From a virus, in IMG/VR virus record IMGVR_UViG_3300050020_000071, positions 1-44,533 of that record: a stretch of DNA of 44,533 nt. One strand, written 5' to 3'. The notes beneath the pieces are model-generated. The model was given only the letters and a program-made list of their open reading frames with translations, ran no database searches and was not told where the DNA came from. Every line of letters starts with the position of its first letter. The stretch's first letter is position 1. Both the position numbers and the translations under genes were made by a program. Positions 32,101 to 40,289 of this stretch are shown piece after piece.

Positions 32101-33710
32101 TTGGCTTTACAGAATCCGAAGTTGTTATTTCAGGTGGGGCTAACCTCCTGAAAGACGTGTACGGTGTTTTGAACGGGACTAGAACCATATCGCAAGCCAC
32201 AAAGACCGCCGTAAGAATGCCGCAGGAGTTTGTCAGAACACCAATAGAGGGCGATGCTATTTTAAAGGAATGGCGAAACCCTGGCAGTTCCATGAATCCC
32301 AAAATACAACAAGTAGCCAAGGCCGCTGAATTAGCAGGCGGTGGGTTCAAGATGGAACAAGGATTGAGAACTGAGCAGACCGGCAAGCTCATTCAGGATT
32401 GGTACAGCGAACACAGAGTCAGAGCGGCTATGCGTTCCCCTATCGCCGCTATTGAACTGATGGCTAAACCGATAATGGATTATCTCGTGCCCCGGCAGAA
32501 GGCAGGAGTATTCGGGCACTTGGCAGAAAGAATCATCGAACAGAATCCCGGCAAGTCGCTTGAACAACTTACCCCCGAATTCCGGCAGGCCTGGAATAGA
32601 GTTGATGCAAGGTTGGGACAGGTCAGGTATGACCGGCTGTTTATGAACAATTCCGCTAAGAATGCCGTACAAGGCTTAATACGCGCCCCCGGCTGGTCAG
32701 GTGGTACGATTGCGGAAATTGGAGGGTCACTCAAAGACTCAGCGAAGTTTATGAAAGAGTGGCAAGAAACCGGAAAACTACCCGCCGAACTCCCAGACCG
32801 GATAGCCTACACGATGAGCCTCATGGTAACCGTAACGGCTGTAAATGGTATGCTCACCTATGCCTTCACAGGAGACAAGCCCAACGGGACTGATTGGTGG
32901 GCATTCAGGACAGGCGGAACGGATGAATACGGCAGGCCGGAAAGGTTTGTTCTTCCGACTTATCAAAAGGATATTTACGCCTACATGCAAGACCCCGGCA
33001 AAACCCTACTAGCCAAGACTCACCCTATTATCTCCATCATGGGCGATGTAATCAAAAACAAGGATTACTACGGCGTAACCATCGCCAACGAAGATGATAG
33101 CCAGATTGGTAAAGCTATTGAGCGGGGAACGTATGTATTGAAACAGTTTGAACCGTTCTGGATGCGTGGTGCAGGCAAGGAGGCCGAAAGAGGCGGCGGG
33201 GTAATGCAGACCTTGAAGGATTCCCCCCAGAAGCTTCTAGCTCCTCAAATCGGTATTATGCCTGCTACGTCTGAATACACAAAAACCACGGCAGAAAAGA
33301 CGCTGACTAAGTATATCGGCCAACAGATACCCGAAGGCGGCAGGACTCAAGAGGCCGCAGACATAAGCAAAGCCCGGAGAGAACTTGTAAGGGCTATCAG
33401 GAACGGCGGGAGTATTGACGACCTTCCTGAAAAGCTACAGGAAAAAGCAGACAAGATGACAGACCGGCAGATTAAGAACATCGAGAAGGAAGCCGAACTA
33501 ACGCCCTTACAGGCTAGTTTTACCCACCTTACAGATCCCACGGTTGAAAAATCAATCAAGGTGTGGGCGAAAATGACCGACGATGAACGCGATCAAGTGA
33601 GAGATATTTACGAAACCAGAATCAATAAATTTATACTCGCACAAGATCTTGACGGTGATGAACTGGATAAGTTAAACCAACGAATAGACAAAGCTGAGGA
33701 GCGCAAATGA
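29109..33710 (+). CDS. Giant ejection/polyvalent protein with GGDEF-like domain (1533 aa)
   Basis: The largest gene, in the gp16 (internal virion protein D) position. Residues about 365-510 form a GGDEF-like nucleotidyl-cyclase domain: SGIPNRRAYE, AAIDADSLKWINDNMGH, NTGNKLLKTIG and FSGDEFVIEG (about 428). The usual GHxxGD is GHNTGN, so one acidic residue is missing. Flanking segments (for example KSQGKGIEIPASDIAGMAEH) resemble large-polyvalent-protein associated domains carried on ejected phage proteins. The C-terminal part is helical with several hydrophobic stretches (about 980-1020, 1230-1260). No N-terminal transglycosylase was recognised. Confidence 0.8.
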   Translation: MAFDTLLQDFDKEDAASEKSSLSRSAIITHNVNPVQHSENVKKAGKLGLPPSFATPAAGPVNNEDMHGLIEEFQNLTGAVRKHMMKPDFAKVAHDDHPTLTKIEKALTGFSEGRFSDVMGTVGSMAVTPFRMIPEGFRAIGAAAGTLSAGGGVDKALQSGVESLSQDETGYKPHTPAGKKVEEKVGKVFNFLFTDIPEFLTEGAINTQDYPAIAAMSTTALQMIPFATTGAELVARSHMGRAKIQNVVDTVKESKLPSRSPEDFKAFAKDAAKDTPPVVMPADKFDAMLASKGLKPEDVLEDPTHYYEAKSQGKGIEIPASDIAGMAEHIDPANIQDMTLDRRQDTATRKSLSDMSPEELKAELMTSHVSGIPNRRAYETGERQPFTAAIDADSLKWINDNMGHNTGNKLLKTIGQAIKSETDKGYHFSGDEFVIEGASKEEVSAIMDRVQERLKGEELSFTAPDGTKYNKKGIDITYGISESLVGADELLRSNKKAREATGERVGRGEPAKGVTIEKPAESIRPAVKTDEGIKTGADGERHTDIVKDAPEAQRGFLTPDGKFIKRPAASKWLEKNRPDLFDKLPEDQKAKLHSEGLWATQGVATPGSSPQQVTLLHAGINPLDGVKAAMQIAGEIRDTKTGKAVEKLMTPGLDSAHGIVKGIQSLVLPTAKSPEHLAAGELLGAKLGKMHRNQESIAADLRAESLTFEKMGVRNGKIDLTQNPGVKFMSDMSQGRMMEPKLERIAKKLRAQEEDMLNQLEAADAPLSQVRENYFPGMWTNESRKAFNQAIGGAIERGTGEGKPLAEWSAEDKAYVWERTKDLLAGGKGSEKDGLQYLTRTPFKGKESFRKGKVFDDIMTAVEFGLEPISNNPVDLWKLKMGEMGRSIMANDALKDWRASGDEKFLRVGEQVPEGWKKVDDKYGTVYGPRDMAGEDVYIGQPILGHRIVKEPVADVLNNYLSSSMYNNKYFGTLYKGYMGAANALNQSQLGVGSFFHVGFTESEVVISGGANLLKDVYGVLNGTRTISQATKTAVRMPQEFVRTPIEGDAILKEWRNPGSSMNPKIQQVAKAAELAGGGFKMEQGLRTEQTGKLIQDWYSEHRVRAAMRSPIAAIELMAKPIMDYLVPRQKAGVFGHLAERIIEQNPGKSLEQLTPEFRQAWNRVDARLGQVRYDRLFMNNSAKNAVQGLIRAPGWSGGTIAEIGGSLKDSAKFMKEWQETGKLPAELPDRIAYTMSLMVTVTAVNGMLTYAFTGDKPNGTDWWAFRTGGTDEYGRPERFVLPTYQKDIYAYMQDPGKTLLAKTHPIISIMGDVIKNKDYYGVTIANEDDSQIGKAIERGTYVLKQFEPFWMRGAGKEAERGGGVMQTLKDSPQKLLAPQIGIMPATSEYTKTTAEKTLTKYIGQQIPEGGRTQEAADISKARRELVRAIRNGGSIDDLPEKLQEKADKMTDRQIKNIEKEAELTPLQASFTHLTDPTVEKSIKVWAKMTDDERDQVRDIYETRINKFILAQDLDGDELDKLNQRIDKAEERK

Positions 33711-34837
33711 AAAGGTTAGCACTCATACTCTGCATGATAAGTACCTCAGTATGGGCGGTAAACTCTGGGGTTGTTTCTCCCACCGCCCCGGCTTTGCCAT
33801 TTACGCTTGATGGTTCTGGAAACCTGACACTCGGAACAGGGACTACTCTAAACGGGTACAGCTACCTAACGAGTCAGCCGACATTTCCCAGCTCGACACC
33901 TGGATGGATTCGGTTTGCAAATAACATCGCCTTACCGTATCCGGTCGTTGCTTCAACCTATATGGCGTGGGGCGGTGGAACAATCAACGGCACTCCGGCG
34001 TCAACCGGCTGTCCAGCTAGTACCAATACGTTTGCCAACGGCGCCGTTTTTGAAGTCGATACAGATAGCAAGATGTACGCTGCTGTTTACCAGGGGAATA
34101 CGAGAACCGCCGTCCAGGACTTGTCTGTTGCGACCGGCAACAAGTTTCAGCCTGTTGATAACCTTACTCATAATTACGAAGTCTGGTACAGGCCGACTAA
34201 AATCTACTGGTACATTGATTCAGCATTGGTAGCAACCAGCTCATACGGTCAATCAGCCCTAGCCGTCGATACGATCCCATCGGTTTATCTGGTTGTTCAA
34301 GGGGCAACGACCACAGCAACTCTTTCAAGTAATGCCGTATCGGTTTCGGATTCGGCAAAGAACAACGTCCAGATATCAGACGGTAAGTTTCCGTGGAGGA
34401 AGACAACAGTAACAGCGGCAAGCACAGCGGCTGCAACAACAGATTTAGGGCAGGTTGTTTCGATATCTCCCAACGGCGGCAATCCCTGCCAGAATCCAAC
34501 GGCTATATTGCAATCAATCGCCGGAACCACGTCAGGAACGGCATCAGTTCAACTCATAGCCCTGTCTGGAACCACAAAAATATATGTCTGTTCTGCCACC
34601 ATCGTGAGCGCCGTTTCTACCACCCTGCCGACTTTCCGACTCACTTACGGGACAGGATCAGCTTGTGATACGGGTACAGGTTCTATTATCCCTGCCTTTG
34701 CTACGGCAACAACTGCGGGGACTCTGTACCAATTTGCAACACCTGTTGGAGTGACTCCGGCAGGGAATGCCTTATGTTATATTGACGGTGGAACTTTACC
34801 TGTTCAGAACTATTCTATATCTTATGTCCATCAGTGA
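33707..34837 (+). CDS. Secreted beta-rich protein (376 aa)
   Basis: A Sec signal peptide MKRLALILCMISTSVWAVN has a WA cleavage site near residue 17. The mature protein is Ser/Thr/Ala-rich and beta-like, with segments typical of lectin-like or fibre domains (NYEVWYRPTKIYWYIDSALVAT). It sits between the ejection genes and the spike. It may be an accessory fibre or an exported adhesin-like factor; family not recognised. ATGA overlap with the ejection gene. Confidence 0.6.
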   Translation: MKRLALILCMISTSVWAVNSGVVSPTAPALPFTLDGSGNLTLGTGTTLNGYSYLTSQPTFPSSTPGWIRFANNIALPYPVVASTYMAWGGGTINGTPASTGCPASTNTFANGAVFEVDTDSKMYAAVYQGNTRTAVQDLSVATGNKFQPVDNLTHNYEVWYRPTKIYWYIDSALVATSSYGQSALAVDTIPSVYLVVQGATTTATLSSNAVSVSDSAKNNVQISDGKFPWRKTTVTAASTAAATTDLGQVVSISPNGGNPCQNPTAILQSIAGTTSGTASVQLIALSGTTKIYVCSATIVSAVSTTLPTFRLTYGTGSACDTGTGSIIPAFATATTAGTLYQFATPVGVTPAGNALCYIDGGTLPVQNYSISYVHQ

Positions 34838-34847
34838 AGGAGCTAAC

Positions 34848-35135
34848 ATGCCTGAGAACGAAACGCCTACTAGCCATGTAAACTCGCGAGAAAACGACCC
34901 CCCTGGTTTCGTATTTGACCATGTTGGAAAGCTACAGTATTTATCCGATAAGGTTAAGCAACATGATACTGAATTAATTAACAACAAAACAACGATGGTC
35001 GATATGATAAAATCCCTCGCTGCTATTAACGCAAACATATCGGCGGTAAAGTGGGCAGTTATAGGGTGTGCCGTTATGCTGGTTGTAAATCAGTTCGGGT
35101 TTATCAGCACTATCAAAATGTGGTTACTCAGATAA
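34848..35135 (+). CDS. XhlA-like coiled-coil membrane protein (95 aa)
   Basis: Start at 34848 preceded by GAAGGAG. Polar N-terminus, then a coiled coil (KVKQHDTELINNKTTMVDMIK) and one C-terminal transmembrane helix (AVKWAVIGCAVMLVVNQFGF), the plan of haemolysin XhlA, which assists holins. Alternatively a tail-spike chaperone anchor. A lysis role is supported by the endolysin 1.8 kb downstream. Confidence 0.6.
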   Translation: MPENETPTSHVNSRENDPPGFVFDHVGKLQYLSDKVKQHDTELINNKTTMVDMIKSLAAINANISAVKWAVIGCAVMLVVNQFGFISTIKMWLLR

Positions 35136-35150
35136 CGAAAAGGGGAATTT

Positions 35151-36971
35151 ATGACCGTACCTAATTTATCGAATTCAGTTTCATTCATCGGGACAGGTTC
35201 TACGGGGCCGTTTACCTTTGCGTTTCCGTTCTTTGACAACAGTGAGATTGTCTCAACTGTTACCGACTTATCGGGAAATGTGACGACCGCCCTTGTATCG
35301 GGACTGACAGGGGCGGGTACGAACACAGGAGGTACGCTGACTCTGGTAAATGCTCTGGCAACAGGATACACACTGACCATAACCCGCATAGTACCCATTG
35401 CACAAACGGTGCAACTGCCAGACGGGGGGCCGTTCTTCGCCGCCACAATCGAGAAAATGTTTGACATGGTTGTAATGATGATTCAGCAGATATGGGCCGT
35501 CTTGTCTCCACTCCCGGCTCTAATCGCATTGAATGCCTTTAATGTGCTAGGCCAGTTTATTAAAACCTCTGTATCGGCCTCGTCATTCGGAACTGACATA
35601 TCAGCAGCTATTACGGCATTAGGTTCAAACAGTGCAACTCTGGTTGTAGACTCTCCAATAACAGTAAACAACAATGCTACTGTCCCGGCTAATGTTTCGG
35701 TGGTTGTGCAGAAACCCGGATACTTAACGGTGGCATCCGGTAAAACTCTGACCATCAACGGGCCTTTCTCTGCTGGTCTGTATCAGGTATTTGCGGGAAG
35801 TGGTACGGTACCGGGGTTAAATGAGGCGCGGCCTGAGTGGTACGGGGTCACAGGTACAGCAGATGAAGTAGCAATCAATAAAGCTTCTTTAGCGGCAAAA
35901 GTTATTAATTATGTACCAGGCAAAACGTACAACACAACCGCAGCGATTAAAATTTACACCAACCAAATTCACAATTTTGATGGTTGTATATTAAATTCTA
36001 CGTCAACTGGTAATGTAATTGAATCAGGAGCTGGTACTAACACATGGATAAAAAACCCTACGTTAAACAAGCCAATTATTACATCCGCCACTGCTATAGC
36101 AGGCATTAGCCTGTCTAAGATGACGAGTGCGATAGTCAATCAGCCGGATATAAATATGTCAACTGTTGGCGGCATTGGGATTCACTTTCTGCATGGCTCA
36201 AACCAACAGGAATATTGTTATTTCAATACCGTCAATAACTGTAAAATAGCTGGCGAAAATCTTCGTGCTTCTCTTGTATTTGATGGGACTGTTGGTATAT
36301 CTGGTGCAAACGTCAACTATGTCAATGGAGGTAATCTATATTCGCCTGCGGTGGGTATAGAAGTAAACCATTCCAGTAGCGGGAATGTTATCACAGGTAC
36401 TGATATGGAAATAGGAACCACTAGTGGGTCTATTGGAGTAAAAATAAGAGGATCTGAACTAAACACATTCAACTCCATCCATGTAGAGGGGTATGAAAAA
36501 TCAGTAGATTCGGACGTTACCGGTGGCGGTAACACATTCATCAACCTTACCGGTACAACACCGGTATTCAACGATTTAGGGGGCAACTCTTTTTCGGGTA
36601 TAAATAGCCTTGGCAATATGACCACATCTATTAATGGTCCCAATACCGTATCTCAGTACTCACCACTTACTCTTTGGAGTCCTACAACCATGCAACTAGC
36701 CTTTTATAAACTTGGTGGTGGGTCGAAAAATTGGGGGCTTGTTACAACCACTGGAGATTTTTCTATCCGGCAGTCTACCGCTAATGGTGGTGATCCAGTA
36801 GACGATGGGAATATATGGTTTAAGATAGATTCTTCTGGGAAGCTTTTTATCTTACCTGCAACTACAACATCAGCCCCTGTAGCGGGTGGAGCAGGAGCGT
36901 TGCCTGCCACTCCAGCTGGCTATATGACAATCAATGTAAACGGGACGAATAGGCAGATTCCGTACTACTAA
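35151..36971 (+). CDS. Tail spike / fibre with beta-helix domain (606 aa)
   Basis: The N-terminus (LSNSVSFIGTGSTGPFTFAFPFFDNSEIV...GYTLTITRIVPIAQTVQL) matches the virion-attachment domain of T7-like tail fibres. A short helical link precedes 'RPEWYGVTGT', a common entry to a right-handed beta-helix, where Asn- and Gly-rich turns repeat to about residue 480. The C-terminus ends with a small trimerising domain (INVNGTNRQIPYY). Likely binds, and perhaps cleaves, surface polysaccharide. Confidence 0.85.
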   Translation: MTVPNLSNSVSFIGTGSTGPFTFAFPFFDNSEIVSTVTDLSGNVTTALVSGLTGAGTNTGGTLTLVNALATGYTLTITRIVPIAQTVQLPDGGPFFAATIEKMFDMVVMMIQQIWAVLSPLPALIALNAFNVLGQFIKTSVSASSFGTDISAAITALGSNSATLVVDSPITVNNNATVPANVSVVVQKPGYLTVASGKTLTINGPFSAGLYQVFAGSGTVPGLNEARPEWYGVTGTADEVAINKASLAAKVINYVPGKTYNTTAAIKIYTNQIHNFDGCILNSTSTGNVIESGAGTNTWIKNPTLNKPIITSATAIAGISLSKMTSAIVNQPDINMSTVGGIGIHFLHGSNQQEYCYFNTVNNCKIAGENLRASLVFDGTVGISGANVNYVNGGNLYSPAVGIEVNHSSSGNVITGTDMEIGTTSGSIGVKIRGSELNTFNSIHVEGYEKSVDSDVTGGGNTFINLTGTTPVFNDLGGNSFSGINSLGNMTTSINGPNTVSQYSPLTLWSPTTMQLAFYKLGGGSKNWGLVTTTGDFSIRQSTANGGDPVDDGNIWFKIDSSGKLFILPATTTSAPVAGGAGALPATPAGYMTINVNGTNRQIPYY

Positions 36972-36982
36972 GGAGGTGACAC

Positions 36983-37552
36983 ATGACGCTACTCGAACAA
37001 TGCACTGAGGTCGTAAAGCTGAATGAAATAGGCGACGCCGACCCGTACCGCTTCGACGATCCGGACGGTTTGAGGTCAGGCAAATCCGGCTGGTCGTTCG
37101 GCCCCTGCCAGTTCGACATTGCGAATAACAGCGCCGCGTCTCTCTGTCTGAAAGATTGTGAGTTTACTGACGAAGAGATTGCCGGGCTGAAAGCTCAGAC
37201 CATACCGGACATGGCGCCAATGAACGCCAAGCTGGCCGCACATGCTGATGTAATAGAGAGGTACAGTGAAGCACAGTTGAAGTACTGCGTTGACGGCGCA
37301 ACGGAATTCATTAATAAATACCGTGTCCCGTTCGTTGACACTGCTGCTATCCTTGCAATAGCCGACACTGTGAATCAATACGGCAGCGTCGGAGGTGGTT
37401 CAGCGTCCTACCTGTTGGCGCTTGGTCGCCCTGTATCAGCCAAGGACGTGCTTGCAATGAAGCTGACATGGAAGTATGCTAAGGCTAGCAAACACAACTA
37501 CGATGACACCATAAGGCGCTACAACAATCTAATTAAGGTGGTGACAGCATGA
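36983..37552 (+). CDS. Endolysin, lysozyme/transglycosylase-like (189 aa)
   Basis: Begins MTLLEQCTEVVKLNEIGDAD, with SGKSGWSFGPCQFDIANNSAAS at about residues 32-53. This resembles the 'GxSFGxCQFDxANN' motif of phage muramidase-like enzymes, with a nearby Glu as catalytic candidate. No signal peptide, so export would need a holin. AGGAGG precedes the ATG. Confidence 0.75.
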   Translation: MTLLEQCTEVVKLNEIGDADPYRFDDPDGLRSGKSGWSFGPCQFDIANNSAASLCLKDCEFTDEEIAGLKAQTIPDMAPMNAKLAAHADVIERYSEAQLKYCVDGATEFINKYRVPFVDTAAILAIADTVNQYGSVGGGSASYLLALGRPVSAKDVLAMKLTWKYAKASKHNYDDTIRRYNNLIKVVTA

Positions 37553-38811
37553 AGAAAATAATATTAGCACTGATGTTTTTGACAATCCCCTGCACTGCCT
37601 TTGCTGCTGGCCCGTGGTTTTTCGGTGGTAGCAGCGGGCGTAGCTACACTCCGGCAATCCCTGGCGCGATAGGGCAAACAACCCCGGCAGCAGCCAACTT
37701 CACCCTGCTAGGTGTCGGCCCTACTTTGTTCACCCCGCTTTCCATCCTGCACCTGAAAGAGTCCTCTAATGCGTCTCCCAGAGGACTCATTATCGAAAAT
37801 GACTTTGCTGGTACTAACGGGCCGCGCCAGGCATTCTACAAGTCGCGCACCGGTGCTACGATAGTGAATGGAGATTCACTCGGATATCTTTCGTATAATC
37901 CTCACGATGGGACAAACTATCTTGAGACTGCATCTATCAAAGCCATTTCAAATGGCACAGTGGCAACAGGTTCGATTCCTACAGACTTGACATTTAATAC
38001 AGGGGCTACTTCCGCCGCAGAATGGATGCGGATTAGTTCTGCTGGTATTGTTTCCGGCCCTAGCTTTTCTTTTCCAGGAGCGACATTTGCCAACACTCTG
38101 AACGTAGGCAAGGACTCCAGCGCCGTCACTGACTTGCTGATTAACCCGACTACCAAGACCAGTGGCAATTTAATAGATGCACAGGTAGGCGGGTCAAGTA
38201 AGTTTTCAGTGAACTATGCGGGGGTTGGTGTCTTTGCATCTACTTTGCAGGTAACGGGTAACTTATCCTTAGCGAGTGGTTCTCAAATGATCGGAAACGT
38301 AGGTGCCGCTACAGCCGGAAACAGTATAAATTTAGACTCCGGGGTTACCAAAACGAACACATCAGGGCAGAACAACATAGTTAGAATAACCAGCACTATT
38401 AACCAACCATCAGGGACAGGCAGCAACACTGCGCTAAATATAGCCGTAACTGAAACACAACTAGGCTCAGGTACTCAGAAACTCACCTCTATGCAGGCAG
38501 GCGCTGCGGGAACTACCGAAATGTTTGCCGTAACCAACAAGGGGTTTGTATTCGGTTCTCTAGGGGCGAACGTAGCCTCAGGGACTACTATTACGCCTAC
38601 CGGTGCAATATTTCACGTTACTGGAGTAACAGCAGTTGTTACGATCAACATCCCTTACACTGGATGGAACGGGCAGATAACTATCATCCCTGACGGCATT
38701 TTCGCCACTACAACAGCGGGGAACATAGCACTGGTATCAACATCAGTTGTAAATAAAGCACTTATCATGACTTATGATTCTAATACAGCAAAATGGTATC
38801 CATCATACTGA
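37549..38811 (+). CDS. Secreted fibre-like protein (420 aa)
   Basis: Sec signal peptide MKKIILALMFLTIPCTAFAAG with an AFA cleavage motif. The mature region starts with FFGGSSGRSYTPAIPGAIGQ, then the repeating, beta-rich Ser/Thr/Gly segments common in tail fibres ('...GLIIENDFAG...'). The C-terminus is YTGWNGQITIIPDGIF...ALIMTYDSNTAKWYPSY, typical of phage fibre tips. The combination of fibre body and export signal is odd. ATGA overlap with the endolysin gene. Confidence 0.65.
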   Translation: MKKIILALMFLTIPCTAFAAGPWFFGGSSGRSYTPAIPGAIGQTTPAAANFTLLGVGPTLFTPLSILHLKESSNASPRGLIIENDFAGTNGPRQAFYKSRTGATIVNGDSLGYLSYNPHDGTNYLETASIKAISNGTVATGSIPTDLTFNTGATSAAEWMRISSAGIVSGPSFSFPGATFANTLNVGKDSSAVTDLLINPTTKTSGNLIDAQVGGSSKFSVNYAGVGVFASTLQVTGNLSLASGSQMIGNVGAATAGNSINLDSGVTKTNTSGQNNIVRITSTINQPSGTGSNTALNIAVTETQLGSGTQKLTSMQAGAAGTTEMFAVTNKGFVFGSLGANVASGTTITPTGAIFHVTGVTAVVTINIPYTGWNGQITIIPDGIFATTTAGNIALVSTSVVNKALIMTYDSNTAKWYPSY

Positions 38812-38821
38812 GGAGGCATGA

Positions 38822-38881
38822 ATGTGTAAACAGCATGATTTCTGTATAATATGCACTGAACAGTGCGAGAAAGGAGAATGA
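38822..38881 (+). CDS. Cys-rich micro-protein (19 aa)
   Basis: ATG at 38822 preceded by GAGGAGGC, product MCKQHDFCIICTEQCEKGE, with four Cys (C2, C8, C11, C15), enough for one zinc. Ends overlapping the next start. Too short for certainty, but the ribosome site is strong. Confidence 0.4.
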   Translation: MCKQHDFCIICTEQCEKGE

Positions 38882-38883
38882 TG

Positions 38884-39288
38884 ATGCAGGGATTCCGCGA
38901 TTCAAAAGGGCTTACAGTAACCGGTTTCGTCGTCTATACTGAGGACGGGCATAATGTCAGCCTGTACGATGATTACTTGTATGAGTGCAAGAATGGCTGT
39001 ATCATCCCGCTTCCGAAAGGCACGACCTCAGACGGACTCTCATATCCGCAAGCAACTTGGAACGTCACGCCACCATTCGGCAAAGGCTGGATGGCAGGGG
39101 TTACACACGATGAAGGATACCGCAGCGGCCTTCCAAAAGATTTCATGGATGAAGTTTTATTGGAGATACTTGATTTCATGGGGGTGCCGGAACACCTTGC
39201 ACGAATCACTTATGAGGGCGTCGAACACTTCGGGCAGTCGTCATACAATGAAGATTTAGCAATTTGGAAAGCAAAATACGGATACTGA
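38884..39288 (+). CDS. DUF1353-like protein (134 aa)
   Basis: Three adjacent ATGs occur at 38878, 38881 and 38884; the last has the best distance to AAAGGAG. The product has the DUF1353-type order: a beta start, PLPKGTTSDGLSYPQATWNVTPPFG, and then GVTHDEGYRSGLPKDFMDEVLLEILDFMGV. Phage members cluster with lysis genes; biochemical role unknown. Confidence 0.7.
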   Translation: MQGFRDSKGLTVTGFVVYTEDGHNVSLYDDYLYECKNGCIIPLPKGTTSDGLSYPQATWNVTPPFGKGWMAGVTHDEGYRSGLPKDFMDEVLLEILDFMGVPEHLARITYEGVEHFGQSSYNEDLAIWKAKYGY

Positions 39289-39301
39289 AAGGGGATATGA
39301 A

Positions 39302-39604
39302 ATGCAAATCGACACTTCATGGCTAATAGAACATTGGCAGACGATTGTAATTGTGATACTGTTGGTAAGGGAGTTTCTTAATAACTTATTGACGAACTGC
39401 CCGTTCCTGAAGGCTAACAAATCGTATGAATTGTTGCAAGGTATCTTCAACGCCCTGGCCGCCACAGTGACAAAATCATCCTCGAAGAAAGAAACAACGT
39501 CCACCGAAACAATCAACACACCATCAACAACCATTAAAACGGAGGAAACGACAAATGAGAAAATACCTGATCCTGCTGCCCCTGATAGTCCTGTCACTGT
39601 GTAG
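39302..39604 (+). CDS. Single-TM lysis-module protein, holin/i-spanin candidate (100 aa)
   Basis: N-terminal transmembrane helix WQTIVIVILLVREFLNNLL (about residues 12-30), then a polar helix and a disordered Thr/Ser/Glu tail. The downstream lipoprotein gene starts 50 bp before its end, a nested overlap seen in inner/outer spanin pairs. The topology would also fit a small holin. Confidence 0.55.
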   Translation: MQIDTSWLIEHWQTIVIVILLVREFLNNLLTNCPFLKANKSYELLQGIFNALAATVTKSSSKKETTSTETINTPSTTIKTEETTNEKIPDPAAPDSPVTV

Positions 39605-39968
39605 TTGTGCCGGAACGCTATCCACTCCAACCACTGCGACTTCTGCCGTTGTATCTGCACAGGACGCCGCTGAAAAATCCCTGTATGCTGTCGGGGTTGC
39701 CTTGCAGGCCGCGCCAGGAGTAATGGACGCACTATACAAAGCCGGTAAACTGTCAAAAGATGATTTCAATTCTGCCGTGCCTATTTACAATAGAGCATTA
39801 GCAAGCTATCAAGTCGCGGTATCAGCCCTGAAAGCCGCTGTAACGGCAGGTCAAGACCCGACACAGGCTACGGGTTACGTCTCGGCATTAAACACGTTCC
39901 TGGCGGATAAAGGAACCATTGACAACCTGCTGACGGCTTTTGGTAGTAAGCCAGTTGGCACAAACTGA
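39555..39968 (+). CDS. Lipoprotein, o-spanin candidate (137 aa)
   Basis: Signal peptide MRKYLILLPLIVLSLCSCAG with a lipobox (LCSC) near residue 15-18, so exported and lipidated. The mature part is helical and Ala-rich, with no Pro-rich stretch typical of classical Rz1, so an unusual o-spanin or a superinfection-exclusion lipoprotein remains possible. Start nested in the preceding gene. Confidence 0.6.
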   Translation: MRKYLILLPLIVLSLCSCAGTLSTPTTATSAVVSAQDAAEKSLYAVGVALQAAPGVMDALYKAGKLSKDDFNSAVPIYNRALASYQVAVSALKAAVTAGQDPTQATGYVSALNTFLADKGTIDNLLTAFGSKPVGTN

Positions 39969-39980
39969 AAAGGAGATATT

Positions 39981-40157
39981 ATGGATCCCGCAAGCGTATT
40001 AGCAATCGTCCAATTGTTTACTGTTTTGGAACCCGTAGCAGTTCAGGGTATCCAGAGCGCCATCACCATGTTCCAGTCAAGCGCCCTACCCGAAGATCAG
40101 AAAATGAAGATGCTCACCGACTTGGCGGCAGGGTTGAAACCGATGCAATTAATATAA
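39981..40157 (+). CDS. Small hydrophobic protein, last gene of late operon (58 aa)
   Basis: ATG at 39981 with AAAGGAG upstream. Product MDPASVLAIVQLFTVLEPVA then VQGIQSAITMFQSSALPED, amphipathic helices with modest hydrophobicity. Last gene before the strong terminator. No family recognised; possibly a lysis accessory. Confidence 0.5.
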   Translation: MDPASVLAIVQLFTVLEPVAVQGIQSAITMFQSSALPEDQKMKMLTDLAAGLKPMQLI

Positions 40158-40190
40158 TCAGTTTAAACCGGTATCCTCCTGCCGGTCTTT

Positions 40191-40229
40191 GCCGCCTTTC
40201 GGACACCTCCCCGATTGGCGGCTTTTTTT
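40191..40229 (+). terminator. Rho-independent terminator of the late operon
   Basis: GCCGCC (40191-40196) pairs with GGCGGC (40217-40222), followed by seven T (40223-40229). A second small stem (ACCGG/CCGGT, 40167-40171 with 40182-40186) precedes it. It separates the rightward late operon from the leftward right arm. Confidence 0.9.
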
Positions 40230-40240
40230 GCCCTGAAATC

Positions 40241-40289
40241 ATAAAACCAGCGGATACACCGTATAAAACGGTGATCCTTGGTGTTATAC
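40241..40289 (-). repeat. attC-like imperfect palindrome overlapping a stop codon
   Basis: Minus strand: GTATAAC, ACCA/TGGT, AGGAT/ATCC and CACCG/CGGTG stems with unpaired bases, loop TTTTATA, then GGTTTTAT. The TAA of the 210-aa gene (40284) lies in the TATAAC box. The stem is 40257-40261 with 40269-40273, then outer pairs. No T-run on the minus strand, so not a standard terminator. Confidence 0.5.
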
